A stretch of 17,652 nt of DNA from SIG299 sp045593825 (GTDB taxonomy: Bacteria; Bacillota; Clostridia; Lachnospirales; Lachnospiraceae): contig JAZNXI010000138.1 of the NCBI GenBank assembly GCA_045593825.1, positions 1 through 17,652 of the forward strand. Reading direction: 5' to 3'. Positions 15,574 through 17,652 of this stretch are shown here, piece by piece (positions within the stretch are counted from its first letter, which is position 1; the number at the start of each line of letters is the position of its first letter). The position numbers and the translations under genes were made by a program. The notes beneath the pieces were generated by a model, which was given only the letters and a program-made list of their open reading frames with translations, ran no database searches and was not told where the DNA came from.

Positions 15574-16710
15574 TTACTTACTGGATATGATTACCGCATT
15601 ATGGTGTTGTTCAGCGTATCTCTGGTAAAATTTCACCATGTCAAATTCTACGATACCACGGAGCGGGTCTGCAACAATAACCGTTTCCTTTGTGCCGTTG
15701 TAACCCATAAGAACCATACAGTGCTCATAGCCCTGCCACCGGATAATTTCTCCGTTAATTTCCCATTCTGCGGTTACCTTGGACGGTACCAGATTTGTAG
15801 TTCCCCACACAATAACCGGAGTACCGTTTTTTATAAATTCAAGCATATCTTCCATGGTACTGCCGGAAACATCCAGCGCTTTTTTTCTTGTGTTGCCTTT
15901 ATCCGCAAAATAACGGTTGGCCGCTTCCACAATAACCGGGGCATAACAACCGTAGCTGCCATCTGCCACCTTAGGGTCACCAAGATATGCCTCATACGGA
16001 GATGCAGTACCCGGTTCTGCAAGAACAAGATAATTTTCTGCCAGAGAAACTTTATCCGGATAATCACCCAGATAATTTAACACAATAGTCAAACAAGTGA
16101 TTTCCGGTCCGGCAGGAAGATCCGGCTTCTGCAAAATATTTTTTACACCCAAAAGAATAACATCCTCATTGTTCAATACCGCTTCATATGCATATTTTGA
16201 AGTATCCAGATGTACGGTACCGACAACACTCGGCCGTTCTGTTGTTAAGAAATCGCTTCTTACATAGGCATATTCACTGTTATAGCTTACCTTAGACCAA
16301 CCGTTTTCCAAAACAGCCACTCGATGAATCTGATCATTCTCATATAATCCACCTACAACAAAAGAATCTGCATTCCATTTTGAACGAATGTTTACTGTAG
16401 AAGTCGCATATACCGTTTCATCTACTCTTTCTCCCGGTGGTTCAATATTTGCCGGTGTCGGAGTCGGTGTTGGAGTGAGCGTTGGTGTTGGGGACAGGGT
16501 TGGTCCCGGAGTTGGTGTTGCAGTTAAAATACGTATGGCAACATTCCCACTGTCACTATAAGAATCCTGACCGGTGGAAAGCACGTTGCTTACCACTTCA
16601 TCAAACCGGTCGGATGCGGTTTCCAGCACCTGGGCGCAGCCTGCCAAAGTAAGCGCAAACACCGCCAAAGTAAGCCAAAACATTGTTTTGTTTGTATTTT
16701 TTTTATTCAT
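15574..16710 (-). CDS. Lipoprotein with SH3 domain and C39-like peptidase domain (altered Cys site)
   Basis: A 378-residue predicted surface lipoprotein: signal peptide with lipobox LAGC (C25), a Thr-Pro-rich wall-spanning linker (about 64-86), a bacterial SH3 domain (about 100-156, TVNIRSKWN...GWSKVSYNSEYAYV) and a C39-like papain-fold domain (about 185-378). Conserved family blocks follow: LTIVLNYLG, GDP, GYGCYAPVIVEAANRY, GTPVIVW, catalytic-type H330 in YEHCMVLMGY and D348 in ADPL. The usual catalytic GCEITSL instead reads GPEITCL: P202 at the Cys place and C206 four residues on. The protein may be an inactive binder or use C206. Start at 16710 chosen because AGGATGG lies five bases upstream and the longer in-frame starts run into the promoter. 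It has its own promoter just after dapF. Confidence 0.88.
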   Translation of the reverse strand: MNKKNTNKTMFWLTLAVFALTLAGCAQVLETASDRFDEVVSNVLSTGQDSYSDSGNVAIRILTATPTPGPTLSPTPTLTPTPTPTPANIEPPGERVDETVYATSTVNIRSKWNADSFVVGGLYENDQIHRVAVLENGWSKVSYNSEYAYVRSDFLTTERPSVVGTVHLDTSKYAYEAVLNNEDVILLGVKNILQKPDLPAGPEITCLTIVLNYLGDYPDKVSLAENYLVLAEPGTASPYEAYLGDPKVADGSYGCYAPVIVEAANRYFADKGNTRKKALDVSGSTMEDMLEFIKNGTPVIVWGTTNLVPSKVTAEWEINGEIIRWQGYEHCMVLMGYNGTKETVIVADPLRGIVEFDMVKFYQRYAEQHHNAVIISSK

Positions 16711-16756
16711 GTAATCCATCCTAACTAAACTTATGTACAATTTCTTGCCTTTGTTT

Positions 16757-16785
16757 ATTGTACCACGCTTTGCTTCTGCCGTCAA
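16757..16785 (-). promoter_or_regulatory. Promoter of the C39-like lipoprotein gene
   Basis: On the minus strand TTGACG (16780-16785), 17-base spacer, TACAAT (16757-16762), a near-consensus sigma-A promoter 46 bases before the ATG and 18 bases after the dapF stop. It shows that this gene need not depend on dapF transcription and rules out the longer upstream start codons. Confidence 0.8.
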
Positions 16786-16803
16786 TTCAGGGAAACTTTG
16801 GCA

Positions 16804-17615
16804 TTATTCAAACAATTCTCCGTCAAATACTGTAACAGCCGGTCCTGTCATAAAAATATGACCGCTTTCTTCGTCATACCGGATATGCAGGTCTCCACCC
16901 AGAAGATGCACAGTTACTTCATTTTTGGTTTTGCCGTTTAACATGCAGGCATACACGCTGGCACATGCACCGGTACCGCAGGCCAGGGTTTCACCGCTGC
17001 CACGTTCCCAAACACGCATGTTTACTTCCGAATCACTGAGCACCTGTATAAACTCTGTATTAGTACGCTCCGGAAACATCGGATGATTCTCAAATACCGG
17101 TCCGATTTTTTCAAGTTCCACTGCCATAGTATCCTCCACAAAGGTAATGGCATGAGGATTACCCATGGACACGCAGGTGATTTCATATTCTTTTCCGCAA
17201 ACCTCTACCGGCTTTGCAATCACACTGTCTCCTTCTGCCACCACCGGCACCAGGGCCGGTTTGGTAACAGGAGCGCCCATATCTACCGTAACGCTTGCCA
17301 CTTTACCGTTTTCCACCTGAAGCTGCAGTGTTTTGATACCTGCCAGGGTTTCTACGGTTATAACGTCCTTATCCACAATGCCGTAATCATAGGAATACTT
17401 ACCCACGCAACGGACACCATTGCCGCACATCTGGGACTGGGAACCGTCCGCATTGTACATTACCATTTTTACATCCGCAATCTCCGAAGGGCAGATTAAA
17501 ATCAGACCGTCAGAGCCTACACCAAAGTTCCGGTTACTGACTTTTACTGCCAGCTCCGGACCGTTTTCCACTTTTTCCTGAAAGCAATTAATATATACAT
17601 AATCATTTCCGTTCC
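16804..17615 (-). CDS. dapF: Diaminopimelate epimerase, N-terminus missing at an artificial contig end
   Basis: Converts LL- to meso-diaminopimelate, the last epimerisation before lysine and the meso-DAP of peptidoglycan; cytoplasmic, cofactor-free. Both catalytic cysteines are visible: the first in MCGNGVRC, the second in ACGTGACAS. The substrate-binding GNDYVYINC, GSDGLIL, GNPHAITF, RTNTEF and ERGSGET blocks are also present. The frame stays open to the window edge, but the family-like sequence ends at GNGNDY near 17615; upstream is adapter sequence, not gene. About eight N-terminal residues (the usual MxFxKMHG-type start) are therefore missing. Roughly 270 codons of a family length near 275-280 are real. 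An internal GTG at 17571 is not the start. The stop at 16804 is followed directly by the promoter of the C39-like lipoprotein gene. Confidence 0.97.
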
Positions 17616-17652
17616 AAGTCGGAGGCCAAGCGGTCTTAGGAAGACAAGTTGC
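17616..17652. other. Sequencing-adapter contamination (MGI/BGISEQ adapter)
   Basis: Positions 17616-17647 match, from memory, the 32-base MGI/BGISEQ forward-read adapter, beginning AAGTCGGAGGCCAAGCG and ending GGAAGACAA. The last five bases (GTTGC) fall where that library design has its sample barcode. The dapF reading frame stops resembling the family at exactly this junction. This stretch is therefore not genomic. Confidence 0.93.

Noticed and set aside
16441..16530. Short tandem repeat on the plus strand (GGTGTTGGAGT-like units)
   Set aside because: It is simply the coding sequence of the Thr-Pro linker of the lipoprotein and not a separate element.
16711..16785. Longer N-terminus for the C39-like lipoprotein (start at 16785 or 16719)
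   Set aside because: The region holds a near-consensus promoter, and only the ATG at 16710 gives a ribosome site plus a normal lipoprotein signal peptide.
17569..17571. GTG as the dapF start codon
   Set aside because: The conserved GNDYVYINC block lies upstream of it in the same frame, so the real start is further upstream and was lost at the contig end.
17616..17652. tRNA-like fragment (GGAGGCCAAGCGGTC resembles a tRNA D-arm region)
   Set aside because: The stretch matches a sequencing adapter in full, and no acceptor, anticodon or T-arm can be formed.

Overview
The window looks like a contig end from a low-to-mid GC Gram-positive, most likely a gut Lachnospiraceae-type Clostridia. This rests on a CIRCE/HrcA-type groESL, a clostridial-style GlnRS, strong AGGAGG ribosome sites, DUF6062/DUF2225/DUF3810 proteins and a Lit-type membrane protein. 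The species is not determined. No mobile elements, CRISPR arrays, rRNA or tRNA genes were seen, and every gap between genes is under 300 bases.

Layout. Positions 1-5260 (minus strand) read glnS, a DUF2225 zinc protein, a DUF6062 Cys/His-rich protein, then groES and a truncated groEL behind their own promoter and a perfect CIRCE operator. Positions 5341-7617 (minus) hold an envelope pair: an S66 LD-carboxypeptidase-type protein and a membrane-anchored DUF3810 HELAH metalloprotease, closed by a terminator. Positions 7702-9926 (plus) hold a LURP-one-like protein and a FliK-type protein with no flagellar neighbours, ending in a large hairpin. Positions 9946-14149 (minus) hold lacZ beta-galactosidase and a downstream membrane-anchored protein of unknown function. 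Positions 14181-15532 (plus) hold a DUF1461/Lit-type membrane protein and an animal-type dCMP deaminase, ending in a second copy of the same hairpin. Positions 15574-17615 (minus) hold a C39-like SH3 lipoprotein and dapF.

Points of most interest. (1) The last 37 bases match an MGI/BGISEQ sequencing adapter, so dapF ends artificially at about 17615. (2) Two bidirectional terminator hairpins share a nearly identical 29-base core, and their outer stems differ only by compensated base pairs, which suggests a structured, dispersed terminator family. (3) The C39-like lipoprotein has Pro where the family has its catalytic Cys, and a Cys one helical turn later. (4) The lacZ and Lit-type promoters overlap almost completely, face to face.

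How the genes work together: much of the window concerns protein folding and translation (groESL, glnS) and cell-envelope upkeep (dapF, LD-carboxypeptidase, DUF3810, Lit-type protein, C39 lipoprotein). No single dedicated new system is evident; the novelty lies in the repeat hairpins and the variant enzymes.
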